A DNA stretch of 64,000 nt, from assembly GCF_009935905.1 (NCBI RefSeq), contig NZ_PREX01000001.1, positions 1-64,000 on the forward strand. Direction: 5' to 3'. Position numbers and translations under genes: made by a program. Position 1 is the stretch's first letter, and each line of letters begins with the position of its first letter. Under the pieces are notes generated by a model. That model did no database searches. It was not told the origin of the DNA and saw only the letters and a list, made by a program, of their open reading frames with translations. The stretch comes from Alkalibacterium sp. MB6. Its GTDB lineage: Bacteria > Bacillota > Bacilli > Lactobacillales > Carnobacteriaceae_A. Below are positions 1 to 7,876 of the stretch, piece by piece.

Positions 1-19
1 GGCTGGCAAGCCTTTTTTG
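1..19 (+). terminator. Probable rho-independent terminator of a gene left of the window
   Basis: GGCT and AGCC form a short stem around a 4-base loop and are followed by six T. Only the inner part of the stem is inside the window, so the full hairpin cannot be judged. It would end a plus-strand transcript coming from outside. Confidence 0.5.
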
Positions 20-238
20 TTTGTTCAAGCTTCTAAGATTTTCGTTGCAATACTATCTACTTTTATATTGCCATAAACAACACTAATTCTTTCCATGCTA
101 AAAACATATCCTCAACCTCTTCTTCTTAAGTTAATTATTCCTTTAATGATGTCAAGCTACTCTATCATACCTGTATTATATACTAACTACAATTTATTAA
201 TACTGAACATTTTATGCTAATGATAAGAAGATTCCATG
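20..238. other. Intergenic, AT-rich, no supported gene
   Basis: No convincing coding sequence is visible. On the minus strand a very short reading frame of 23 codons occurs near 20-100, but it has no good ribosome binding site and ends at the window edge region, so it is not called. The stretch separates a plus-strand unit to the left from the converging opp operon. Confidence 0.5.
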
Positions 239-278
239 AAAAAACCTCCGAGAGAGCGGTTAGGCTATCTCGGAGGTT
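239..278 (-). terminator. Terminator of the opp operon
   Basis: An 11-bp stem (AACCTCCGAGA paired with TCTCGGAGGTT) encloses a 14-base loop and, read on the minus strand, is followed by a run of T (A run at 239-244). It lies about 57 bases after the oppA stop. Confidence 0.9.
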
Positions 279-334
279 GAGCGATTTTTGAGCGAAACGG
301 TTATTCTATCTTATTACTGTTAAAAGCTTTAAAC

Positions 335-2239
335 TTATCTTTCTTCACTTGTCAAGTATAGAGTGTGTAAGCCAACACCTGGTTCGTTTGGATCTGCACC
401 GATAGTGATATCGTATGCGCCAACACGGTCATGAACTGGGAATGTTGCTGTACGGAATAGTGTAGGAATGACTGGTAGTTCTTCCATGAAGTACTCTTGC
501 CAATCTCTGAAGACTTCCGCACGCCATTCAGTGTCAAATCCTTGCTCACTTAACATTTGCTCCATGAAGGCATCGTTTTCTTCTGTTGCCCAACGAGTGT
601 AGTTAAATGGAGCTGTACGTCCGTATAGCCCATCAGGAGTTGGGTCAGTACCTGTTCCCCAAGCAGCTTGGTAGATATCAATGGCAGGGTCATCTGCTTC
701 AACACGGTCATAGAAGGAGTTAAACTCATGTAGACGTCCTTCAAGTAGTTGAACATTAAGTCCAATGTTTCTCCATGATTGCATGTAGTACTCAGCAATT
801 GGTTCTGCAACTTCTCCACCAGACATAGAAGCGAAGTTAATAACTAACTCTTCTCCTTCTGGCGTTTCACGGAATCCATCTCCATTTGTATCTACATATC
901 CAGCTCCTTCAAGAAGTTCAATGGCACGTTCTGGATTATGTGGGTATCCTTCTAGGTCTTCGTTGTGGAAATCAGCGAAGTTAGGGATGATTGGAGAGTT
1001 AGCACGACGACGTAATCCTTGGTAGAAACGAGCACCAACAGCATCGTTGTCAATTGCATAAGCCATTGCTTGTCTTAAGTCTCTGTTAGCCATCTTAGCA
1101 TCTGGGTTAGGAACAACTTGTGCTGGCTCTACTACGTTACCTTCAGCATCTGTTTGCGCATCTTGCCACTCACCCAATTTGAAACCGATATAAGTGTATG
1201 AGTTTTCTGGTTGACCTAAAACTGTGTAGTTTTCAATGTCAGCATAGTTCTCAAACTGGTCAGTAGGCATACCTACAAAGAGATCAAACTGTTCGTTTTC
1301 CATAGCTGCTACAGCTGTAGTAGTAGGGATAACTTCTAGTTCAATACGCTCTATGTTAGGTGTTCCCAAGTAGTAATCATCAAATCTTGTGTAAGATACT
1401 GCTTCACCAGGTACAATGTTTTCTACCTTGAATGGACCGAAACCGATTGGTCTTTCACGAATTTCTGGTGCTGATTCTAATTCAGCTACTGGAATATGTT
1501 CCAAGTAGTGACGAGGAGCAGCAGAAGACCAAACTCCACCACCAGCTTGTAGCATTTGTACCCCTACAGATTGGTATTCAATTTCTAAAGTTAATTCGTC
1601 TAGTATACGTACACCTTCAATAGAGTCTGCTTCACCGTTTTTGTATGCTTCCATACCAACGATATTAGCAAGGTCTGAACTATAACGAACGCCTGTGTAA
1701 TCTGGGTGACCAATAATTTCTAAGGCAAAGGCTACGTCACTTGCAGTAACAGGTTCGCCATCATGCCATAAAACGCCCTCTTTAACTGCAATAGTTACAG
1801 TATTATTTTCTTGATCAAGTTCGAATGTTGCTGCACCTGAGTCATCAATTTGATAGTTTTCATCATATCCTAGTAGTGTTCCCATTGTATAACTCATAAC
1901 GGTTGCATCTGGGGCACCAGTGTATAACTCCCAGCTGAAGATTCCTGTAAATGGTGAATCTGTTACGAAACCAATACCTAACGTTCCGCCATCAATTGGA
2001 TCGCCTTCGTTTTCAACACGTTGTTCAAATTCAACTGGTGCAGGACCGTCAGCTTGTTCGCCGTCAGTTGTCTCACCGTTTTCGTCGGTGCCAGTATCTG
2101 TTTCTTCCCCCGTATCTGGCTCAGTTCCACCGTTACCAGTGTCAGTACCTGAATCTGTACCCCCGTTACCACATGCTGCCAAGATGAAAGCGACAGCTGC
2201 AGTACTTGCTAGCATGCTATACTTCTTTTTGTTTGACAT
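335..2239 (-). CDS. oppA: OppA, oligopeptide-binding lipoprotein
   Basis: Extracellular solute-binding protein that captures peptides for the OppBCDF importer and is anchored in the membrane by a lipid. The 634-residue product starts with a lipoprotein signal peptide; the lipobox LAAC puts the lipidated cysteine at residue 23. Residues about 24-72 are a low-complexity linker of Gly, Thr, Asp and Glu, followed by an SBP_bac_5 (family 5) domain to the C-terminus. It is the last gene of the oppDFBCA operon and is followed by a terminator; the start has a GGGGAGA ribosome binding site. The long acidic linker is compatible with a salt-adapted organism. The specific substrate (di-, oligopeptide or signal peptide) cannot be read from sequence. 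Confidence 0.93.
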   Translation of the reverse strand: MSNKKKYSMLASTAAVAFILAACGNGGTDSGTDTGNGGTEPDTGEETDTGTDENGETTDGEQADGPAPVEFEQRVENEGDPIDGGTLGIGFVTDSPFTGIFSWELYTGAPDATVMSYTMGTLLGYDENYQIDDSGAATFELDQENNTVTIAVKEGVLWHDGEPVTASDVAFALEIIGHPDYTGVRYSSDLANIVGMEAYKNGEADSIEGVRILDELTLEIEYQSVGVQMLQAGGGVWSSAAPRHYLEHIPVAELESAPEIRERPIGFGPFKVENIVPGEAVSYTRFDDYYLGTPNIERIELEVIPTTTAVAAMENEQFDLFVGMPTDQFENYADIENYTVLGQPENSYTYIGFKLGEWQDAQTDAEGNVVEPAQVVPNPDAKMANRDLRQAMAYAIDNDAVGARFYQGLRRRANSPIIPNFADFHNEDLEGYPHNPERAIELLEGAGYVDTNGDGFRETPEGEELVINFASMSGGEVAEPIAEYYMQSWRNIGLNVQLLEGRLHEFNSFYDRVEADDPAIDIYQAAWGTGTDPTPDGLYGRTAPFNYTRWATEENDAFMEQMLSEQGFDTEWRAEVFRDWQEYFMEELPVIPTLFRTATFPVHDRVGAYDITIGADPNEPGVGLHTLYLTSEER

Positions 2240-2257
2240 AACTATTCTCCCCTTCTC

Positions 2258-3214
2258 TTATCCTAGTCGTTGTTTAGCGTCTGCCGCACGTTGTAAAGCA
2301 CGACCGACGTAGTTTATACACAGCACTAGCACTAAAATAAGTGCAGAAGCTGGTAACCAAACCCAAGCTTTATTCTCCAGAATATCTGGATTGGTGGCAT
2401 AGGAAACTAGTGTACCTAAACTTGGTGTTCCGGAAGGTAATCCGAATCCTAGGTAGGTCAAGCCTGTTTCTAAGCCGATACTGCCTGCAAAGTTCAATGT
2501 TAAGTTAACAATAATCAGTGAACTGATATTAGGCATCATTTCTCTAAGCATAATAATAATTGATGGTGTTCCCATTGTTTTGGAAGCACTAATAAAATCA
2601 AGTCGACCAACTGTTAACGCTCGACCCCTGATAAAACGGGCCTGACCATGCCAGTTGAATAAAATTAATATTCCTGCGAACGTAAACACGTTGTAGCTCG
2701 GTACCAAAGTGATGAAGATAATAATAATCATCAGCTGTGGAAGAATCATGATAAAGTCGATGATACGCATGAGCACATTATCAACCATTCCAGCATAGTA
2801 AGCTGCTAAGATTCCGACTACAATACCGATAATACTCGTTACCACTGTTACTGACCAACCTAAGGTAAGTGAGTTTCTAGCTCCAATAAGTAGTAGCCCG
2901 AAAATATCTCTTCCCGCTGAATCTGTCCCTAGGATGTACCGTGTCCCTTCAAAGGCAGGGTCTTCACTAAAAGACATAGGTGGTAAATAAGAGTCCCATA
3001 AGCTTACTGTAGTAACCACATCTTGATCAACAATGAATGACCAAATAAATATTGTAACCAATAATACTACTAATAATATTAAAGAACCTAACGCAAGTTT
3101 ATCTCGTGCAAATTCCCGACTGATAACTTTAAAACCCATCGGTGGAGTAGAAGCCGCCATGTTATCCGATAAGACTGCTGCTTCTGCATCTTGATTTGCT
3201 GCCATAAGATTCAT
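2258..3214 (-). CDS. oppC: OppC, peptide ABC transporter permease
   Basis: Membrane-spanning subunit that forms the peptide channel together with OppB. The 318-residue protein has an N-terminal cytoplasmic tail, a first membrane helix near residues 40-60, a large extracytoplasmic loop, and the BPD_transp_1 core with the EAA-like coupling segment that contacts the ATPases. The start at 3214 has AGAAGGG five bases upstream; a second in-frame ATG three codons later (3205) is less well placed. The gene lies 18 bases upstream of oppA and 28 bases downstream of oppB, so all are one transcript. Confidence 0.93.
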   Translation of the reverse strand: MNLMAANQDAEAAVLSDNMAASTPPMGFKVISREFARDKLALGSLILLVVLLVTIFIWSFIVDQDVVTTVSLWDSYLPPMSFSEDPAFEGTRYILGTDSAGRDIFGLLLIGARNSLTLGWSVTVVTSIIGIVVGILAAYYAGMVDNVLMRIIDFIMILPQLMIIIIFITLVPSYNVFTFAGILILFNWHGQARFIRGRALTVGRLDFISASKTMGTPSIIIMLREMMPNISSLIIVNLTLNFAGSIGLETGLTYLGFGLPSGTPSLGTLVSYATNPDILENKAWVWLPASALILVLVLCINYVGRALQRAADAKQRLG

Positions 3215-3242
3215 TCATTCCCTTCTATTAACTTTACATTAA

Positions 3243-4202
3243 TTAATCAATTCTGATACGCGGATCTACAGCCATCAGTATCAAGTCGGACAATAATGTC
3301 CCTATTAAACCTAAAAATCCGTAGAACAAAACTAATACGAATATGACACTGTAATCTCGTGTATTAATTGATTGCAGGAATAAATAACCCATTCCACTAT
3401 AAGTAAAGATTTGTTCAATAAAGATAGATCCTGTAAATACTCCAACAATTGTGTAGCCTAAACCGGAAGCAATGGGTAAAGATGCGTTTCTAAGAATATG
3501 TCTCGTATACACTTTCTGGATTGGTACACCTTTGGAACGTGCCGTTTTTACATAATCTGAAACTTTTGCATCAATAATTTCACTTCTTAAATACTGAATG
3601 ATAGATGTCGTTCCAAGTACTGCCGTCGTGATTGCGGGCAGGATAACATGGTAGACTTGACTACTGAACACTTCCCAGGTCGTATTCGCGTTAACACTGA
3701 CACTTCCTCGAGCCGGGAACCACGCTAAGTTGTATCCGAAAATATAAACCATGAGTAATGCCAAAACAAAGGTCGGAATGGCAAAGCTGACAAAGTTATA
3801 AACTAAAACAGCTTTATCAAGGATAGACTCATTATATCTTCCAGCCAAGATACCCAATGGTAAACCAATCGCATACGTTAATATAATTGATACAATGGAT
3901 AATCTGACTGTATTGCCTAATCGACCAGCAATAACTTGAGTAACGGGACGTTGGAAGTTAAAGCTTCGTCCAAAGTTTCCTCTTAAAGCATCCCCCATCC
4001 AGTCAACGTAACGAACAGGAAGTGGATCATTAAGTCCGTATGCTTCTCTCATCGCTTCGATTTGAGCTGGATCTAAGTTCGGATCAACAAGTCCCGTAAA
4101 CGGGTCCCCTGGCATAAAGTCAGCCAGTATAAAGATTAAAATACTTAAAATAAGAATTTGAGGGATCATGAGTAACAAACGTCTTATAATTGTTTTCCAC
4201 AT
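3243..4202 (-). CDS. oppB: OppB, peptide ABC transporter permease
   Basis: Second channel subunit of the oligopeptide importer. The 319-residue protein has the family layout: an N-terminal membrane helix (about residues 9-29), a periplasm-facing domain with the typical GDPF segment, then the five-helix binding-protein-dependent transport domain. The ATP-coupling loop is around the KTARSKG segment. It starts two bases after the oppF stop, so it is translationally coupled. The pairing with oppC directly downstream supports the assignment as OppB rather than a dipeptide DppB, although the two cannot be separated securely by sequence alone. Confidence 0.92.
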   Translation of the reverse strand: MWKTIIRRLLLMIPQILILSILIFILADFMPGDPFTGLVDPNLDPAQIEAMREAYGLNDPLPVRYVDWMGDALRGNFGRSFNFQRPVTQVIAGRLGNTVRLSIVSIILTYAIGLPLGILAGRYNESILDKAVLVYNFVSFAIPTFVLALLMVYIFGYNLAWFPARGSVSVNANTTWEVFSSQVYHVILPAITTAVLGTTSIIQYLRSEIIDAKVSDYVKTARSKGVPIQKVYTRHILRNASLPIASGLGYTIVGVFTGSIFIEQIFTYSGMGYLFLQSINTRDYSVIFVLVLFYGFLGLIGTLLSDLILMAVDPRIRID

Positions 4203-4204
4203 AA

Positions 4205-5197
4205 CTAGATTCCCCCTCCTTTATTAATCGTTTCATTTAGTAAGGAAGAGTTCGGTTCATTCGGCTTTAAAGCAACAAAGTGATTATCACCAAATGGTTG
4301 AAGGTCGTATACTCGTCCCTCGGAATCATAATAATTCGTTTCCTGTGCAGTATATTCTGCTTCCACTCGTTGTCTTTCCACTTTATGGGCCGCTCGTGTC
4401 GTAGGGTCCATATCTGGAATAGCTGAAAGCAATCGTTTCGTATAAATATGCTGTGGGTTACTATAAATTGCTTTTTTGGACCCTTGTTCAACAAAACGTC
4501 CTTTATGCATAATAGCAATATCATCGGCCATGTGCTGAACTACTCCCAAGTCGTGAGAGATAAATAAATAACTCAAATCATATTCTTTTTGAATACGTCT
4601 CATAAAGTTTAACACCTGGGCTTGTACGGATAAATCAAGAGCTGAGGTAGGCTCATCTGCAATAATCAATTTTGGATCAGAGGCTACCGCTCGGGCCACA
4701 CCGATTCGTTGACGTTGTCCACCTGAAAATTCATGCGGGTATTTATACATCGCTTCAGGTCTCATGCCAACTATTTCAAGTAGATCTACGACCCTTTTTT
4801 TAATCTCATCAGGTGTGTAATCAAAATAATTACGCATGGGTTCAGCCATTACATCAAGGATTCGTTTTTTAGGGTTCATAGACGACGTTGCATCTTGAAA
4901 AATCATTTGAACGTCTTTGTTATAATTTGCATATTTCTCTTTCCGACTTCTTGCTTTATTTGTAACATTTTGGCCTTCGTAGAAAATCTTTCCAGATGTT
5001 GCTTTTTCGAGACCAATAATTGTTTTACCAATCGTGGTTTTTCCTGAACCGGATTCTCCAACTAAGCCATATGTCTTACCACTTTCAATAGTTAAGTTCA
5101 CACCATCTACAGCTTTTACATAGCTTTGTATTGTGTTTAAGATACCACCACGTACTGGGTAGTGTATTTTCAAATCTTTGACTTCAATAAATCCCAT
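4205..5197 (-). CDS. oppF: OppF, peptide ABC transporter ATPase
   Basis: One of two nucleotide-binding subunits that power peptide import. From the chosen ATG the protein has 330 residues: Walker A GESGSGKT (47-54), ABC signature FSGGQ (156-160), Walker B LIIADE (176-181) and a C-terminal oligopeptide-transporter extension. I chose ATG at 5197 because GGGGAGG sits nine bases upstream; a TTG 21 bases earlier (5218) would overlap oppD and has no better site. The start lies one base after the oppD stop. The C-terminal tail has no cysteines, unlike OppD. Confidence 0.93.
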   Translation of the reverse strand: MGFIEVKDLKIHYPVRGGILNTIQSYVKAVDGVNLTIESGKTYGLVGESGSGKTTIGKTIIGLEKATSGKIFYEGQNVTNKARSRKEKYANYNKDVQMIFQDATSSMNPKKRILDVMAEPMRNYFDYTPDEIKKRVVDLLEIVGMRPEAMYKYPHEFSGGQRQRIGVARAVASDPKLIIADEPTSALDLSVQAQVLNFMRRIQKEYDLSYLFISHDLGVVQHMADDIAIMHKGRFVEQGSKKAIYSNPQHIYTKRLLSAIPDMDPTTRAAHKVERQRVEAEYTAQETNYYDSEGRVYDLQPFGDNHFVALKPNEPNSSLLNETINKGGGI

Positions 5198-5198
5198 A

Positions 5199-6203
5199 CT
5201 AGTGTGCCTCCCCTTCAAAGTGGAAATGTTTCCAACAAGAGCATCTCACTTTATGATTGGGTGACACTTCGTGCAATACTGGATGTTCTTCGTGTGCCTC
5301 TGCAGGTATCCAAGGAATACGTGGAGCAAATCTGCATCCTTTTCTTGGAAGTGTCTGAAGTGATGGTACAGTTCCTTGAATCACGTGCAACTCTTCTTCA
5401 TCGTCATCCAATTCATGAGGAATGGAGTTTAATAATGAACGAGTATAAGGATGTAAAGGATTGGCGAATAGTTCTTCAACAGGTGCTTCTTCAACGATTT
5501 GACCAGCGTACATAACGGCTACTCTATCAGCTGTTTCTGCAACAACACCCAAGTCGTGAGTAATAAGAATAATTCCTGATCCTGTTTCATTTTGAATATC
5601 TAACATTAAGTCCAAAATCTGAGCTTGAATGGTTACATCCAAAGCTGTGGTCGGCTCATCTGCTATGATAATTGGTGGCTTGTTCGCTAATGCAATCGCG
5701 ATAACTACCCTTTGTCTCATCCCGCCCGATAACTCGTGTGGGTAAGCTTTCATAATTTGTTCTGGTCTTGGAATACCTACTTGGTTTAATAACTCAAGCA
5801 CTCGCGTCATACGCTGTTCTTCATTTAAATCTGAATGGTATTCAAGTGATTCTCCGATTTGGTCTTTAATAGTCATCAATGGATTCAATGACCCTAAAGG
5901 ATCTTGGAAAATCATTCCTATATCGTTACCTCTAATACGGTTATACAGTTTTTCGTTTAAATCAAGGAGGTTCAAGTCTTTATACAGGACTTCTCCTTTG
6001 ATTTTAGTATTCTTTGAATCATGAAGTCCCATGATTGATGTTGCAAGAGTAGATTTTCCACATCCGGATTCTCCTACAATTGCTAAGATCTCATTGTTTT
6101 TTAACGTTAGAGATACTCCATCTACTGCGTTATGGTATTCATCACCAAAACGAAAACCTGTTTCCAAATTGTTAATCTCTAACAAGCTGCGTTCGACGAC
6201 CAC
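5199..6203 (-). CDS. oppD: OppD, peptide ABC transporter ATPase
   Basis: First gene of the operon and second ATPase of the importer. The 334-residue product carries Walker A GESGCGKS (44-51), signature LSGGM (158-162), Walker B with ADEP (181-184) and the oligopeptide/dipeptide C-terminal region with a conserved C..F..R and a further CSC cysteine pair. The start is GTG, chosen because AGGAGG lies seven bases upstream. The gene order D-F-B-C-A equals that of the Lactococcus opp operon. A strong promoter is visible about 95 bases upstream. Confidence 0.93.
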   Translation of the reverse strand: MVVERSLLEINNLETGFRFGDEYHNAVDGVSLTLKNNEILAIVGESGCGKSTLATSIMGLHDSKNTKIKGEVLYKDLNLLDLNEKLYNRIRGNDIGMIFQDPLGSLNPLMTIKDQIGESLEYHSDLNEEQRMTRVLELLNQVGIPRPEQIMKAYPHELSGGMRQRVVIAIALANKPPIIIADEPTTALDVTIQAQILDLMLDIQNETGSGIILITHDLGVVAETADRVAVMYAGQIVEEAPVEELFANPLHPYTRSLLNSIPHELDDDEEELHVIQGTVPSLQTLPRKGCRFAPRIPWIPAEAHEEHPVLHEVSPNHKVRCSCWKHFHFEGEAH

Positions 6204-6298
6204 TAGTTAACCTCCTATGCTATCCTTCTCACTTTAAAACTGAGAAGATTACTAAACTTTCATTTGTTTCTAATCAAAAGCTTAATAATATAAATCGA

Positions 6299-6327
6299 AT
6301 TATACAATGCATTTACTAATATAGCAA
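6299..6327 (-). promoter_or_regulatory. SigA-type promoter of the opp operon
   Basis: On the minus strand TTGCTA and a perfect TATAAT are separated by 17 bases (-35 at 6322-6327, -10 at 6299-6304). It faces oppD and leaves a leader of about 90 bases. A GCAT/ATGC inverted pair overlaps the region between the boxes, but no known operator is recognised. Confidence 0.75.
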
Positions 6328-6425
6328 TGCTTTTTTTAATTTTATAACAATTAGTTAAATTTACAATAGTGTTTTATCATTATTCTCTAATTTAATTTGA
6401 GTTTGACAAATACTGTTCATATTTA

Positions 6426-6665
6426 TTACATGCGGTCGTGAATATAATCGACTGCTTTTCCAACTGTAGTAATTTGCTCAGCGTCTTCATCAGAGATTTC
6501 ATTACCAAACGTATCTTCCAGTTCCATAACCAATTCCACTATATCTAGAGAATCAGCCCCTAAATCATCTTTAAAGGTTGTGTCTCGATTAATTTTACTC
6601 TCATCTACGCCCATCCGCTCAACGATGATTGCTTGAACTTTGTCGAAAACTTCTTCTTTAGTCAT
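6426..6665 (-). CDS. acpP: Acyl carrier protein
   Basis: Carries acyl chains in fatty acid synthesis as thioesters of a phosphopantetheine arm. The 79-residue protein is acidic and shows the DSL attachment motif, Ser39, at the start of helix II. Length and sequence are typical. The start has GGAG nine bases upstream. plsX lies 177 bases upstream on the same strand, matching the conserved plsX-acpP neighbourhood; PlsX uses acyl-ACP as substrate. In Bacillus rnc and smc follow acpA; here the opp operon follows instead. Confidence 0.96.
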   Translation of the reverse strand: MTKEEVFDKVQAIIVERMGVDESKINRDTTFKDDLGADSLDIVELVMELEDTFGNEISDEDAEQITTVGKAVDYIHDRM

Positions 6666-6842
6666 GTCTTCTGCTCCTCGTCTCTTTATCTGTCTCTCTG
6701 TTACGTCTTTATTATAATTCGCTTACTAAATCTTCATTTAATTCACAATTGTTATTGTATCGCATTCGTTTTGTAATTTCCATCACTTTTTGAAATTTAG
6801 TGACTTTTATAGTGAATATTATGAGAGTTTTATTAACAAGCA

Positions 6843-7844
6843 CTAATCTTTATTATCAAAATAATGGATTAAATCGGGCAACATATTGGTTTTTAACATC
6901 TCTCTCGTTTGTCTAATGGTATGGTAAACAGGTTCGGCAGTAGCGGATCCATGCGTTTTTATAACTGGTGCATTCAAGCCGAATAATACTGCGCCTCCGT
7001 ATTTTGAATAATCTAACACATCTTTTAAAGATTTTAAACTATCCTTTAAAAGGATGCCACCAATTTTTGATTTCATTCCGCTATTCATAATGGAATCTTT
7101 TAGTAAGCCCATCATAGACAAGGCGGTTCCTTCAATTGTTTTTAATACAGCATTTCCAGTGAAGCCGTCTGTAACGATGACATCAGCTACGCCATTTAAA
7201 ATATCTCTTGCTTCCACGTTACCAATAAAGGTTATAGAATCATTGGCTTTTAATAATTGGAAGGCTTCTTTAGATACTTCATTTCCTTTATTTTCTTCTG
7301 TACCGTTATTGAGTAGGCCGACAGTCGGCTGCTTAACCCCGTGAACATGTTTGGCGTATTGAGAAGCTAGTGTCGCATACTGGTTAATGTTTAATGGTTT
7401 TGAGTCGGCATTCGCTCCGACATCTATCATGTTAAATACAGACCGTTTATCCGATAATGATGGAAAAGTTGCCAATAAGCCCGGACGGTCAACGCCTTTG
7501 ATTCTCCCTACTATTAATGTACCTGAAGCGAGTAAGGCACCCGTATTCCCTGCAGATATCAACGCATGATTCTCACCTGATTTGACTGAGTGAGCCGCTT
7601 TAACCATAGAAGATTCTTTTTTACGTCTGATGGAACGAACGGGGTCATCTTCACTAGAAATCACTTCCTCAGAATGAACAATTTCTATATTTGGAAGATT
7701 TTCTTCCAATTCATTTCTGATGGCATCTTCTTTTCCATATAATACTACTGTTATATCTTTAAATTCTTTTGCAGCGCGCACGCTACCTTTAACTATTTCT
7801 TTGGGTGCATGATCTCCGCCCATTGCATCTACCGCTATTCTCAT
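6843..7844 (-). CDS. plsX: PlsX, phosphate acyltransferase
   Basis: Converts acyl-ACP and phosphate to acyl-phosphate, the donor for PlsY in phosphatidic acid synthesis; peripheral membrane protein. The 333-residue product begins with the family signature (M)RIAVDAMGGDHAP and contains the GNTGALLA segment. AGGAAGG precedes the ATG. It follows recG by 32 bases. FakA at 10.1-11.7 kb and a DegV protein at 36.6 kb supply acyl-phosphate from free fatty acids, so exogenous and endogenous routes to PlsY are both represented. The fapR, fabD and fabG genes found here in Bacillus are absent. Confidence 0.95.
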   Translation of the reverse strand: MRIAVDAMGGDHAPKEIVKGSVRAAKEFKDITVVLYGKEDAIRNELEENLPNIEIVHSEEVISSEDDPVRSIRRKKESSMVKAAHSVKSGENHALISAGNTGALLASGTLIVGRIKGVDRPGLLATFPSLSDKRSVFNMIDVGANADSKPLNINQYATLASQYAKHVHGVKQPTVGLLNNGTEENKGNEVSKEAFQLLKANDSITFIGNVEARDILNGVADVIVTDGFTGNAVLKTIEGTALSMMGLLKDSIMNSGMKSKIGGILLKDSLKSLKDVLDYSKYGGAVLFGLNAPVIKTHGSATAEPVYHTIRQTREMLKTNMLPDLIHYFDNKD

Positions 7845-7876
7845 GTTTTCACCTTCCTGTTTAATCTAACTGGGTA

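Noticed and set aside
20-110. Short minus-strand frames at the left edge (14 and 23 codons)
   Set aside because: Too short, no good ribosome binding site and no recognisable family; could be fragments but cannot be supported.
6396-6413. TTTGAgtttgaCAAA segment after acpP as a FabT box
   Set aside because: Spacing and half-site do not fit, and it lies downstream of the acpP stop, not in a promoter.
6783-6803. TCACT/AGTGA inverted repeat upstream of acpP as a FabT or FapR operator
   Set aside because: Only five-base arms and no match to the known FabT (TTTGA-TCAAA) or FapR consensus.
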